Below, one piece after another: positions 10,192 to 19,967 of a stretch of 64,000 nt of DNA. Position 1 is the first letter of the stretch; each line of letters opens with the position of its first letter. Below the pieces are notes generated by a model. It worked only from the letters and a program-made list of their open reading frames with translations. It did no database searches and was not told the origin of the DNA. The stretch spans positions 116,649,204-116,713,203 of the forward strand of contig CM019827.1 of NCBI GenBank assembly GCA_009763385.1, read 5' to 3'. Made by a program: the position numbers and the translations under genes. The DNA comes from Coix lacryma-jobi var. lacryma-jobi. Lineage: Eukaryota; Streptophyta; Magnoliopsida; Poales; Poaceae.

Positions 10192-10935
10192 TTAGTTCAT
10201 CTTCTCACAGCTGTCCAGCTTCTTTGCCAGCAGGTCCATCTTGGCCACGATCATGTCGGCCTCCTTAAGGGAATGCATACCTCGCTTATGGGGCTGCAGT
10301 CTCTCATCATTCCATCCTTGGTTTGACACCATCTTCTCTATGAGAGCCTTAGCATCTGCAACATTCAGAGAAAAGAATGCACCGCCGGCGGCGGCATCCA
10401 AATGGCTTCTAGAGAGAGGGGTTAGGCCATGGTAGAAGTTCTGGATCAATAGCCAGTCCTCCATACCATGGTGTGGACAAGCAGCGACATACTCTTGCAA
10501 CCTCTCCCAAGCCTCGGGAATAGATTCCTCGGCTTGTTGCGTAAAGCTGGAGATTTTGTTGTGAAGAGCATTCATCTTGCCCAAAGGAAAGAATTTGGCG
10601 AGAAAAGCATTGGAACACTTGTCCCAAGTGTCTACAGCGTTGCGATCGGTATAGAACCATTGCTTCGCTTTTCCTAGCAAAGAGAAAGGAAAGAGACGAA
10701 GACGGATGGCTTCTTGGGTTATCCCCTTAATGGTGAAGGTGCCGCAAATCTCCAAAAATTGTTGGAGGTGAGCATGGGCATCCTCATGAGCCTTGCCACA
10801 GAACGGGCTAGCTTGGACCATCGTGATCAGAGCCGGTTTTAACTCAAAATTGAGGTTGGCATCGATCACGACTGGTCCTGTCGCTACATTAGCGGCAGAA
10901 GGAGCAGAAAACTCACGAATGGTCTTGTTGGCCAT
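10192..10935 (-). CDS. Athila-like Gag (capsid region)
   Basis: I take Met at 10935 (MANKTIREFS) as the start; the open frame reaches 11163 but the upstream part translates the primer-site repeats. The protein has the plant retrotransposon gag domain (AKQWFY, WDKCSNAFLAKFFP, and EAWERLQEYVAACPHHG at about residues 90-170). It ends with EKMN followed by TAA TAG, after which the same frame continues into the zinc knuckle. It should form the particle shell. The double stop either truncates the protein or marks decay. Confidence 0.75.
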   Translation of the reverse strand: MANKTIREFSAPSAANVATGPVVIDANLNFELKPALITMVQASPFCGKAHEDAHAHLQQFLEICGTFTIKGITQEAIRLRLFPFSLLGKAKQWFYTDRNAVDTWDKCSNAFLAKFFPLGKMNALHNKISSFTQQAEESIPEAWERLQEYVAACPHHGMEDWLLIQNFYHGLTPLSRSHLDAAAGGAFFSLNVADAKALIEKMVSNQGWNDERLQPHKRGMHSLKEADMIVAKMDLLAKKLDSCEKMN

Positions 10936-11093
10936 CGTGAAGATAGAACGAGATAAGAAAGAAAGAAGTTGAAGAAGATGAAGGAAAAACATAAGAAGAA
11001 CTAAGGAAAGAAAGAATGGGGTAAGATGGGATTCGCTAAGCAGGAGCTTAAGCGAAGATAAATTCGACACGGACTCAACCGATACACCGATTG

Positions 11094-11268
11094 CCTTCCC
11101 CGGCAACGGCGCCAGAAATGCTTGTTGGTAGTTCTTAGCTTCACTAAAGATAGTGCTAGGCAACTATCCCCGGTAATGGCCCAGGAATGCTTGTTGTAAC
11201 TTGCTAACGTTGTTACTAGGAGTAGACTATGGAGTCTATCCCGGGCAACGGCGTCAGAAATGCTTGAA
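11094..11268 (-). repeat. Three degenerate copies of the Athila primer-site motif
   Basis: On the minus strand, motifs like CTGGCGCCGTTGCCGGGGA occur at 11236-11268, 11164-11194 and 11094-11124, each preceded by CAAGCATT(T/C)C and spaced about 70 bases. The copy nearest gag is canonical and the other two carry substitutions. The motif marks the primer-binding region of Athila/Tat elements; having three copies is unusual. Confidence 0.75.
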
Positions 11269-12551
11269 GCAAGACCGGTCACTATACCTAAAGGAGTGGA
11301 GCTAAAGCAGGTTTCTACTAATGCCAAGCGGGGTTGTCAATCCCGACACTAGTAGGAGCTAGCTAGAGAGAATGCAATCTACCAGGAGGAGATTCTGCAG
11401 GCGCACAGAACTATCATAGTAGCACTTCACCTAGGAGTACCAGGTGTCGATTTATTTGATCCCAAGGGAAGGCTAGGGTGGTGAATGAGTTGAGTCAAGG
11501 AGGGGATGAGAGTCGAAGAAATAAGAAAAAGGAAAAGGGGAGAAGGGAAGATGAAAGGCTAGAAAGAATATACGGGTGGATAGGTAGGGATGATATGGAT
11601 GGCTAAGGTAAGGTGGATAGATAAGTAGATAAAGGGATTAGGATAACTAAGGATAACTAACTAATTACTAACTACTAACTACTAACTACTCCTAGATAAC
11701 TACCAAGCAAGATAACTATGAAGCAAGATAGTTTACGAAGCAAGGCAGGCAAAAGACAATAAAACAACTAAGTTAAGTAAAGTTTTATTCCTATCTTGTC
11801 AAGTATCGAGGCGTACTAGCCTTTACCACTTACTTAGGTTGAACGCTAGCACAACGAGCCTTACTGTTAAACTGGGCCAACTACATGGTGGAATTCAAGG
11901 CGCACAGGGCTGTCACCACGTGCTTGCTACCATAGCTATCCGGGGGTCCAGCCATATCTGAAGGTAAGTCTATAACGAAGCACCACGCTTAACTATATTC
12001 TAACTATCTCTATCCTAGCTTTGAATAGAGACACCCTTGCGGATGTCAGAGCAAACACTTGACTTAATAAGATAAACACTAAACCAACTAAGCAACCTAT
12101 TGGCAAAGATCAATCACTAAGCACACTAGAGATTAACTACTATGGCTAAGTGAACTGAACTGTAGGGTAGCTAGGTCACACTCAAGGTACTTGATAAAGT
12201 AATACTGAAAGTAATGCTTAAAGTAATACTAATATAAAGATAAATGTACCTGAGATACAAGAGAGCAAACCAGACCAGAGACGCCGGGAAATCAACCGAC
12301 CTCCGATGCCAGTCGCTCGCACCCACTTCTCTCTTAGCAAGCTCTATGCTAATTTTGCCAAGGACTTAGGCTAAGCTGTGCTAAACTAAGAGTCGCGCTG
12401 TAGCGAGGGCACTAAAGCTATACTCTCTCTACTAGCTACCCTACTTGCCTAAGCTCTCTGAGCTTCTAACTTGCTCTCTGCTTCTCTTGCTTTTGTGTTG
12501 CTTGGTGTTGGTGTATGAAGGTGTTGTGTATGAAGAGGTGCCTCAGGGGGG

Positions 12552-12560
12552 TATTTATAG
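12552..12560 (-). promoter_or_regulatory. TATA box of the Athila-like LTR
   Basis: CTATAAATA on the minus strand, about 590 bases into the LTR, followed by a C-rich leader-like sequence. Confidence 0.6.
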
Positions 12561-12618
12561 CCCAAATGAGTGAGGGGGTACTTATAGGGGGCAGCCAGCC
12601 GACCTAGGGCTAACCCTA

Positions 12619-12938
12619 GTGGCGGGCGCCAGCCCTAGGTGGCGGCCGCCACCTCCCTCACCGTTGGATGCACCGCCTTGGCTTCATCGGCATCCAGGTG
12701 GTTGTCCAAGGCGGTTTGGAGGTCGGTTGCATGTCCTAGCAACCACCATTCAACCTTGATCCACGCCACTTCATCCTGAGCCATCCGATGCCACTGACCT
12801 AGTGACCAAGGGCCAAGATTTTGCCCTGGGGAGGTCACACGGATCGATGACGTGGAAGGGAGTGAAGCTTGGGCCAACCTAAGTGGCGGGCGCCACTTAG
12901 AGGTGGCGGGCGCCACCTAGGGGTGGCGGGCGCCACCC
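12619..12938 (-). repeat. Covarying GC palindromes in the Athila-like LTR
   Basis: Copies of a GTGGCG-GG-CGCCAC palindrome lie at 12619-12633 (degenerate), 12638-12653, 12881-12898, 12901-12918 and 12921-12938. In the last three the two outer base pairs differ (AA/TT, AG/CT, GG/CC) yet stay paired. They sit 60-390 bases upstream of the TATA box. Confidence 0.75.
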
Positions 12939-13147
12939 CCCTTAGGCCCATTTGGGCCCTGCTGAGTGGGCTTGGCCTCTAGTGGGTCCATATGTCCAAA
13001 TTTGGTTGAAATCCTGCATTCAAATAAAATTCTATGGACATGTGGAATTTGGTTAGTTTGAAACCTATTTGACTACATTTCATGTCTTTTTGGTGGACTT
13101 TAGGGTCAAATGTTGATGGTAAAATAGGTGTTTAAGGACCGTCAACA

Positions 13148-14276
13148 CTGGCATCCAGACTCATTATTCGTTTTCCTTGTATCGTTTAATTCCACTAAGC
13201 CTTTCTCCAATACTCCAAAGCTGAAATACTTATGGAATTGATCTTCCAAGTCATCCCAGCTCTGAATGGAATTAGGTGGCAGAGATGAAAACCATGAAAA
13301 AGCCGAACCAGATAGAGAGAGAGGAAACATTCTGACTTTGAGTGCTTGTTCATCACCAATCTCACCGAGCTGGACTAGGAACTGGGTTATATGCTCCATG
13401 GTTGTCACTGAACCGGTTCCTGTGAACTTGGTAAAATCAGGAATTCTATATCTTAGAGGAAGAACAACCTAATCAAACCATTCTGCATATGGCTTTTTGT
13501 AACCAGTCAGTGTAGATTTTGGCGTTAAGCCAAATTGTTTCTGAACCAGGTCAGTTACATGACTCATTAGTTGATCAATTTGATTCACCGGCTTTTCATA
13601 GCCGATGTTATGCCCCCCCGAGGGTATTACCATTATATCTTGGGTTCTCTTGAGCATCCAAAGTATAGAAATCAGAGACATAATGATACCCCTGAGGTAT
13701 ATCACCAGGTGCTACGCCCCCTTGATACGGTGGTGCATTGAAATCTCTTGTGATGCGCCTTGCATGAGGAGCTATTTTTGTAGCCGATGAGTACATGTTA
13801 TTACTCATAATCAGCTGTTGCACTGGCTGCGGTGTCATGCCTCCAGGGTTAATCATCATCTGACCTCCATTGCCATTTGGGCCATTGATTTGGGGTCCAG
13901 TAGAAGTTGGACCCCTTCTGTTTCCAGCAGTATATGTTGGACCCCTTCTGTCACCACCCAAGTTGAAAACTTCTTTAATGGCGTTTGTGAGGCTATTGAG
14001 AAAAAACTCATTGTGATTTATCAAGGTGGCAGACATTGCTTTGCTAATTACTTCTTGCATGGCATTGTGTTGGACCTGGACCATTGGATCAACATGACCA
14101 TCAAAGACCACCCTTGGAAGGTGAGTTTTCTGAACTATCTTCTTATCTCTGGTCCTGCTGTAGCTCAATAAGCACAAATGTCGATACTGATCAACAGTCT
14201 TGTCTATTAAGCATTGAGTTTCCTCTGGGAGGTCCTCCATTTTAACATGCAGTATTTCTTCATTGTCAAACGTCAT
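13148..14276 (-). pseudogene. Tat-type gag, broken copy (minus strand)
   Basis: Starts MTFDNEEILHVKMEDLP at 14276. Compared with the copy at 60878 it has a frame shift in a C7/G run near 13612-13618. It also has a TAG at 13469-13471 where the other copy has CAG (…EWFD-Q-VVLP…). The frame then continues as MEHITQFLVQLGEIGDEQ…LSLSGSAFSWFSSLPP, the core of the retrotransposon gag domain. It stops at the Athila-like insertion at 13147. Not functional. The Gly/Asn/Pro-rich region around residues 110-170 is a linker. Confidence 0.85.
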
Positions 14277-14317
14277 GATTCAGACGATTGTGTCCCACCG
14301 GGCGTGCCAAAAGAATG

Positions 14318-15972
14318 TGTTGACGCAAAATCTCGGTCGGCAGCACCAACACACTCGTGCGCACGGTCCTCAGAGGGGTACAGAGCAAGTCCTGACCTCC
14401 TGGACATTCAACAAGCGGTGGAGCCGATTCTCAGCAAAATCGACTTAGGGCATGCCAGTCAATTTGACCTGTAATTGACAAGGAGAAGGAAAAGATCGCT
14501 AAATCGTGGAACCTACCAGTTTGGTGCCAGACAGTTCCAAATTATACGGCTCTGATATAGCCATTTGTCTTTAGGACATTGACTACAAAGTCAACTCCCA
14601 CGAGATTACATGAAAAGCGTTGAAAAAAGTATAAGGCGTAACGGCTATGACATATGTTTAAAAGAATGTTTATATTAAATAAACAGCCAATAAACTTAGA
14701 AAACATTAACAAGATAAAGATCTATATGTACATTTAAGCAACATGAAACCAACATATCGACTAAATGTATGAGCAGTTCTATTCATTAACAGTGGGGTGT
14801 CTCCATACAGCCATAATAACAAATAGATCGATAAAATAGCTTAAACATCAACAGTGGGGTGTCTCCATGCAGGCATGATGATGATCAAGCTAGATCACGT
14901 CTCGTGCAAAGAGTAGATCCGTTAATTCCAAGCCACTTAAAAGAACACATTATGAAAGAAGCATAACTGGATCGGCTATTTTAGCCAATTCAGGGTCCAT
15001 GGGGCACGAACAAGATCTATCCGTCAAAGCCATGATTTAAACTAAGATAAACAGACTTAATCTATCATATATATCAGTGGGGTTCAGGAATACAGCCGTA
15101 ATAGACATGTTAGATCAAATCTATCTGCTCTTAGATCAGATCGTGACTTTATCGAATATCTCGAACGCACAACATGTAACAATCAAGATTGATGAAATAG
15201 TCGATGAAAGGCTTGAATCGGCTATTTCCTTTGTTGTGAGCGTGTAAACCTCAGGATAGCTGAAACTAAGTCTCTTTTAAGTTTAGATTATTTCGTCAAT
15301 CTTGATTGGGCAAGATGTTGTTTAAAACGTAAATAAACAAATTAAAACATAAAACAACATCGATAACTTAATGAATCTACTACCTTGCCAAGCCAGTAGA
15401 GCCGATAACTAGTCAAGATCGACTAAAGCAAGAGATTGATCAGAGTCAAGACAGTCTCACAAAAAACGAGCTTAAACCGATAACTAGCCATGCCATAGTT
15501 TAACAAGAGTTTGGTCGATGCCAATGCAGCCTTATTACACGATGACACAAGCCATTGGTGAAACTTACAAGCAAACCGGAGGTCGATCGATGCCGATGCA
15601 TCCCTGCCTGATTGAAGGTCTCGCCGAGATCTACGTTACTCCTACTCCTAGGGTTTTGGCCGAGGGCCGATGTATTGATTGATCGGATGTCCTTACAAAA
15701 TCCGAGTTTCTAGCTATTTATTACCCAGTTGACTCCTGCCCTAACACGAGTAGATTACAAAAAAGGTAAAAATAAAAGACGACCCGAACTCGAACTCCTT
15801 GGTTGAGTCCGACACGCCTCCGAAGCCCGTCGTTTATGGTTCACATAAATCCTTCCGGTTATGCTTGATCCACACGAGCTTCTTTAATTTTCTAGCCGAT
15901 TCTTTCTTTAATAAACCAGTCGTTTGTGCTTACAAAGTAATAATCTTCTTGGTCCAAAATCTGGTGTAAACA
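14318..15972 (-). repeat. 5' LTR of the minus-strand Tat-type element (1655 bp)
   Basis: + strand termini are TGTTGACGC at 14318 and GGTGTAAACA at 15972. The primer region (minus: TTTTGGCACGCCCGGTGGG) follows at 14317 and below. It matches the LTR at 48334-60836. A direct repeat containing CAGTGGGGTGTCTCCAT occurs at about 14790-14880. No gene is contained. Confidence 0.85.
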
Positions 15973-16122
15973 GAAATGATTTATTCTAATTCAGAGGAAA
16001 ATTTTTGTTTGAACACTTGTGTACTTTTGAGGCGTGAAAGCATAGTAGCAACTCCTGATCCATCATAATATATCATCTAAATGTTTGCTAAGGGACTAGC
16101 AAAGGTTAAGCTTGGGGGAACT
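15973..16122 (+). other. 3' untranslated end and polypurine tract of Athila-like (+) element
   Basis: A 150-base remnant that ends in AGCTTGGGGGAAC, a polypurine tract directly before the LTR at 16123. Everything 5' of it was displaced by the Tat-type insertion. Confidence 0.6.
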
Positions 16123-17920
16123 TGATGACGGTAGATAACTCCTATTTTAAACCGTCAACTAACCTCATAAATGACCCGCAATGATCCAAAGAGTGTAGCT
16201 ATAGGGTTTGATTCTAACGAGTTCCATGAGTTATGTAGTTCTCACTTGTTTTGCAGGATATTCAATATTTAATCATAAGAAAGTATCTCAAGTGAAGAAT
16301 CAAACCACACCAGTGAGACGAGCTCGTCGAGACAATCGCAATGGATATGTCACTTGCCATATTTGGAGTCCCAGAGCAAGAGTCCTCGATGAATACGACC
16401 AGGAAGACTCTAGAACCTTCTAGAAGCATTATCCATATCAAGATCAGGGGTGTAACAGACAAGATTCCAACAGCTACAGAATACCAGAGATATCCAGGGA
16501 CCAGACAGAAAGAAGATAACAAGGAATCCTTCCATGCCAAGACTCGTTGCGCAAACTTACCGAACAAGGACTCAAGACAAACAAGGAAGGTGTTAGAAGA
16601 CTTGCGGACGAAGGAAGAGGCAGGTGGCGCCAGGAGGAGGCCGGTCGGCCTCAACCCTAGGCCAGCCGGCCTGGGCCCACATGTCATCCACTCCATCTTC
16701 GTGTGACGTGACCTAGCCGACCTCTACTTTGTATCTCAACCGTTGTTCAACGTCGGTTTGATCCGAGGGCTGCGGTTCATCCCACCGGGATATATAAGAA
16801 ACCCGAGACCCCCCCTCTGGTATCGAATTCATATCTCATAGCATAGATCAATCAATTAGAGTAGAGGTAGCCTAGACAACCAGGAGCTCCATCATCCAAG
16901 GGCGTAGCTAGAATAGAATTAGAAGAGTCGAGGGAAGCTCGGATTTCGGATCTAGTCAGGAGGAGCTAGGTAATTAGCCTTGTCTTCTCTCTTGTATCAA
17001 CATTGTTCTTCTAATTGTTCTTCTAATTGTCTAATTGTCTTCTAGTTCATTATCTTGAGTTCTAATTACCTCTCTAGTTCATCTTTGTCTTCTAATCTAC
17101 TTCTATTTGTTCATCTAGTTCTTATTCTTCTTCTAGTTCTTGTTCTAGTTGATACATGTCATGACTTGTTACTATTTCAATTATAATGTTCATCGTCTGC
17201 TTTGATTATATGTCTAGCATAGCTAGGGTATCTTTATGTTTATGCTCTTGTTCGTATAGCGCTCATTCTATCGATCGCGGGGTGAGTGGTCAACATTGTG
17301 TAAGCATGGTGCTTATACGTTGTTTACATGCGAATGCACCCTATATTTCAGTCCAGCAAGTGGTAGATCGCGAGGGTGACTTTTATAGCCTTGTTCAGTC
17401 CTTTGTAGTCCACTCCCCGAATATAGGGCAAGTAAGACCTGGTCACCGAGAGGTGATAGACTCTGGATCTGATCCTCCATGCGTGATGTCTCCTGCGTAT
17501 AAATATAAGTTATTCTAACCATGATTGCTAAACACAATTGCACTAATTGATGTAGTCTATGACCTATAGTTAGAATCATATTAGGAAGTTAATCTATCTC
17601 TTTCTAGTTTTGGCTACGATCCGACCTTGGGTGAGATAGCTCTGTTGGAACTCTTTTATATGGTTTACTCTGTTCTATTACATTTATCTTATTTATCATT
17701 CTTGATTGATTCCTATGTTGAGTATAGATCTAGTGGAACTCTTATCATAATCATACATGTGTGTGTCACAGTTGTAGATGCTTATCTCTTGTCACTCTGT
17801 TAACTAACGATATGCATTGCTCCATTATAAATGAACGATACCTTGGAAACTCTTTCCTTGGTGAAATGCTACAACGGATGTATTTTATCTGTGTGCTTGC
17901 GGATAATCTCATTTCATATT
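16123..17920 (+). repeat. 3' LTR of an Athila-like (+) element, left part
   Basis: Begins TGATGACGGTAG after the polypurine tract. A TATA box lies at 16791-16798, followed by a long T-rich region with repeats of TTCTAATTG. It is split at 17920 by copia-1 and resumes at 29651-29791, ending GATGTCAACA. The two parts total 1939 bp. Open frames in it are unsupported. Confidence 0.7.
16791..16798 (+). promoter_or_regulatory. TATA box of Athila-like (+) LTR
   Basis: TATATAAG after CCACCGGGA, followed by a C-rich stretch, in a typical LTR promoter position. Confidence 0.6.
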
Positions 17921-18190
17921 TGAAGGACCGAGAAGCTAACCGAAAGCGACCAGAGGGGGGGTGAATGGGAGCTTAAAAATTTCCTTTCGGAGACTAGATG
18001 CCACTGTCCCAAAATCAACCCCAAGAGCAAACCCTAGAGCTTGCTAATGTCCACGACCCTAGATATAGGGTGGATGCTTCCTAGAAGCACAGCGGGACAC
18101 TAGACAACCCTAGAAAGCCAACGCAAAAGACGGAACTCGAATCCGATCAAGAACGAACGAACCGCGAACGAAAACGCGCGAAACTGGATC

Positions 18191-18474
18191 GACCGGACTC
18201 TGGCCAGCGTTCGGTCAGCAAGGACCGGACACGTCCGGTCAACAAAAATCGGCTTTGGAACCTTACTGTTCGCGACCGGACTCACGAGTACGGAGCGTCC
18301 GGTCGAGAGCAGTGCGTCCGGCCAGAAACGAACAAGCACGATGAACAGTGGAAGCGATGCGTCCGGTCAAAACGTGAACGGAGCGTCCGGTCAAAGTGAG
18401 GAACACGGCTACGTGCTGTTCATCGACCGGACTCACGCACCGTGCGTCCGGTCACCCCGATGGAGCGTCCGGTC
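18191..18474. repeat. CGTCCGGTC/GACCGGAC motif array, copia-1 3' LTR
   Basis: About a dozen half-sites in 284 bases in both orientations. Two face each other as GACCGGAC-AC-GTCCGGTC, a near-perfect palindrome. The same array lies at 27869-28152 in the 5' LTR. Confidence 0.8.
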
Positions 18475-19268
18475 GATGCGCAGCAGCACTGTTCGTCCAC
18501 CGAATCGCCTCGATCTCACCCAAAACAAATCCTCTAGGGATCAAACTCGGTGAGATGAGTCACAAGGAGTATAGTGAGCTATCTCTAAGAGATCATGGCT
18601 CGAACCTATCTCCAAATCGGTGAATCGAAGAATTTCGGGGGAAGGGAGAAAACTTGACCCGAAACGAAAAATCGATCGATCTCCTAGACCGTGAGGTTAG
18701 AGGATGATTCCTTCGGTGAAAAGAAGTGCCTCACGATCTAGAACAAACCAGTTCAAACGGAATTGCAAAAGACGAACCGAGCAAAGAGATCAAGCGACGG
18801 GAAAACCGTGGAGAAAAAGGATTCCGCAAAGAACACGAACAAAACGCGAATCACACCCACGAATTGCAAGCCGAAGCGCAAACACACGCTATGACAAGGA
18901 GGATACGGCCTCCTTTCCTCAAAATCAACACATACACAGAGTTCTTGGCCTCTATGTGGATCTCAGCTACAACAGGGGATGGGAGAGCAGGAAACCCTAG
19001 GTGCAGGAAGCAAATGAGATGGCTGAAACTGAAATAACTGAGATAGGGGAGGAGGGTGTCTCCCCTGACTACTTATCCTATTCTAGTCTAAGTCTATTTC
19101 CTACTCTACCCCTCTCTATTCTAATTACAGAGCGAACCAGCTAAACCCTAGGGTTATTCTGGACCAACTCGGTGGTAGGTAGATCCAACGGCCACGCCCG
19201 CACAACTCGTCCGTGTTGCCTTCACGCAACCTTCCGATTGCCGCCACGTGCCGTCCTCGCTCTGCACC

Positions 19269-19562
19269 CCCGGTTTTGTGGCCCAAACCGGGAAACCAGC
19301 CTTTTCCAGCAACCCCTGGTTTTGAGGCCCAAACCGGGAAACCAGCCTCCAGCTTGAGTTTTGTGGCCCAAACTCAGAAACCCGCAGCGCCCGAGTTTTG
19401 AGGCCCAAACTCGGAAACCGGCCCATCACCCGAGTTTTGTGGCCAAACTCGGAAACCATCCGCGCCCAGGTTTTGTGGCTCAACCTGGAAACCGAGCACC
19501 CGAGTTTTGAGGCCCAAACTCGGAAACCGTCCACCCGGTGGTTTTTCCCTGGCTCAACCACC
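19269..19562 (-). repeat. Tandem hairpin array in copia-1 3' LTR
   Basis: Eight units spaced 34-46 bases start at 19269, 19315, 19355, 19391, 19430, 19466, 19500 and 19537. Each is a 7-8 bp inverted repeat around a short loop, GGGCC(T/A)CA in element sense in most units. Stem sequences differ (CCCGGTTT, TGAGTTT, CCGAGTTT, CCAGGTT, GGTGGTT) but both arms change together. An identical layout is at 28947-29240. Confidence 0.88.
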
Positions 19563-19967
19563 AAACTGGAGCTGTAGAGGGGATGCACCGCCCGTGCACC
19601 CCGTCCACCGACACGTGTCCCCAGGTCCTCGACCCGAGCAACACCGTGCCCCGCAAGTCTCCGCTCGTCGCTGTCCCAGGCTGCCAGCCACCACAGCTGA
19701 TCCTCAGGCACTCCGGTCCCTCAGTCCAAGCCTCACGTCCGCCCTTCACTGCTCGATACATCGGCATGGCACGTTCGCCGCACGGCACGCCCATCCTTCA
19801 TCGCACCCAGTCCGTCGGCACGGCACGTCTCAACTTGACCTTCACCTTGCCCTCGATCACTGTCTCCGAGCTCGACACCTGCACAACACAAGCCAAAGAA
19901 CATGCGCATCAAACCCGTTGACAATCACTCATCACTCAGAGACTCGGCATACACCCATATATCCGCA

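Larger units (their letters stand above)
7892..13147 (-). mobile_element. Athila-like non-autonomous element, minus strand (5' part)
   Basis: In element order it has a 5' LTR (13147 to about 11265), PBS-like repeats, gag, gag-protease, and a non-coding spacer. The spacer is cut at 7891 by the + strand element. No RT, RNase H or integrase is seen after the protease, so the visible part looks non-autonomous unless pol lies outside the window. It is inserted in the gag of the Tat-type element to its right. The adjacent CTGGC (13148-13152) should be one copy of the target duplication. Confidence 0.75.
11265..13147 (-). repeat. 5' LTR of the minus-strand Athila-like element
   Basis: In element sense it begins TGTTGACGGTCC at 13147. 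The inner end is uncertain: TG at 11265 is next to the first primer-like motif, and 11335 (TGTCAATCCCG) is an alternative. A TATA box lies at 12560-12552. Palindromic GC-rich repeats lie upstream of the TATA. An open frame at 12635-12916 is made of those repeats and is not a gene. Confidence 0.65.
13148..15972 (-). mobile_element. Tat-type gypsy element, minus strand (5' part)
   Basis: 5' LTR (15972 to 14318), primer region, and broken gag (14276 to 13148), cut by the Athila-like insertion at 13147. It is the same family as the + strand copy that starts at 48334; gag and LTR align along their length. It interrupts the 3' untranslated region of the + strand Athila-like element whose LTR starts at 16123. 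Confidence 0.8.
17921..19967 (-). repeat. 3' LTR of copia-1
   Basis: + strand TGAAGGACCG…ATCCGCA; in element sense TGCGGAT…CCTTCA. Contains a tandem hairpin array (19269-19562) and an array of CGTCCGGTC motifs (18191-18474). Long open frames in both strands (for example 19154-19711) arise from the repeats and show no protein family. Confidence 0.92.

Noticed and set aside
19269..19562. Regularly spaced short inverted repeats that could suggest a CRISPR array
   Set aside because: Eukaryotic retrotransposon LTR context, variable stem sequences, spacers not unique, and the whole array repeated in the other LTR.
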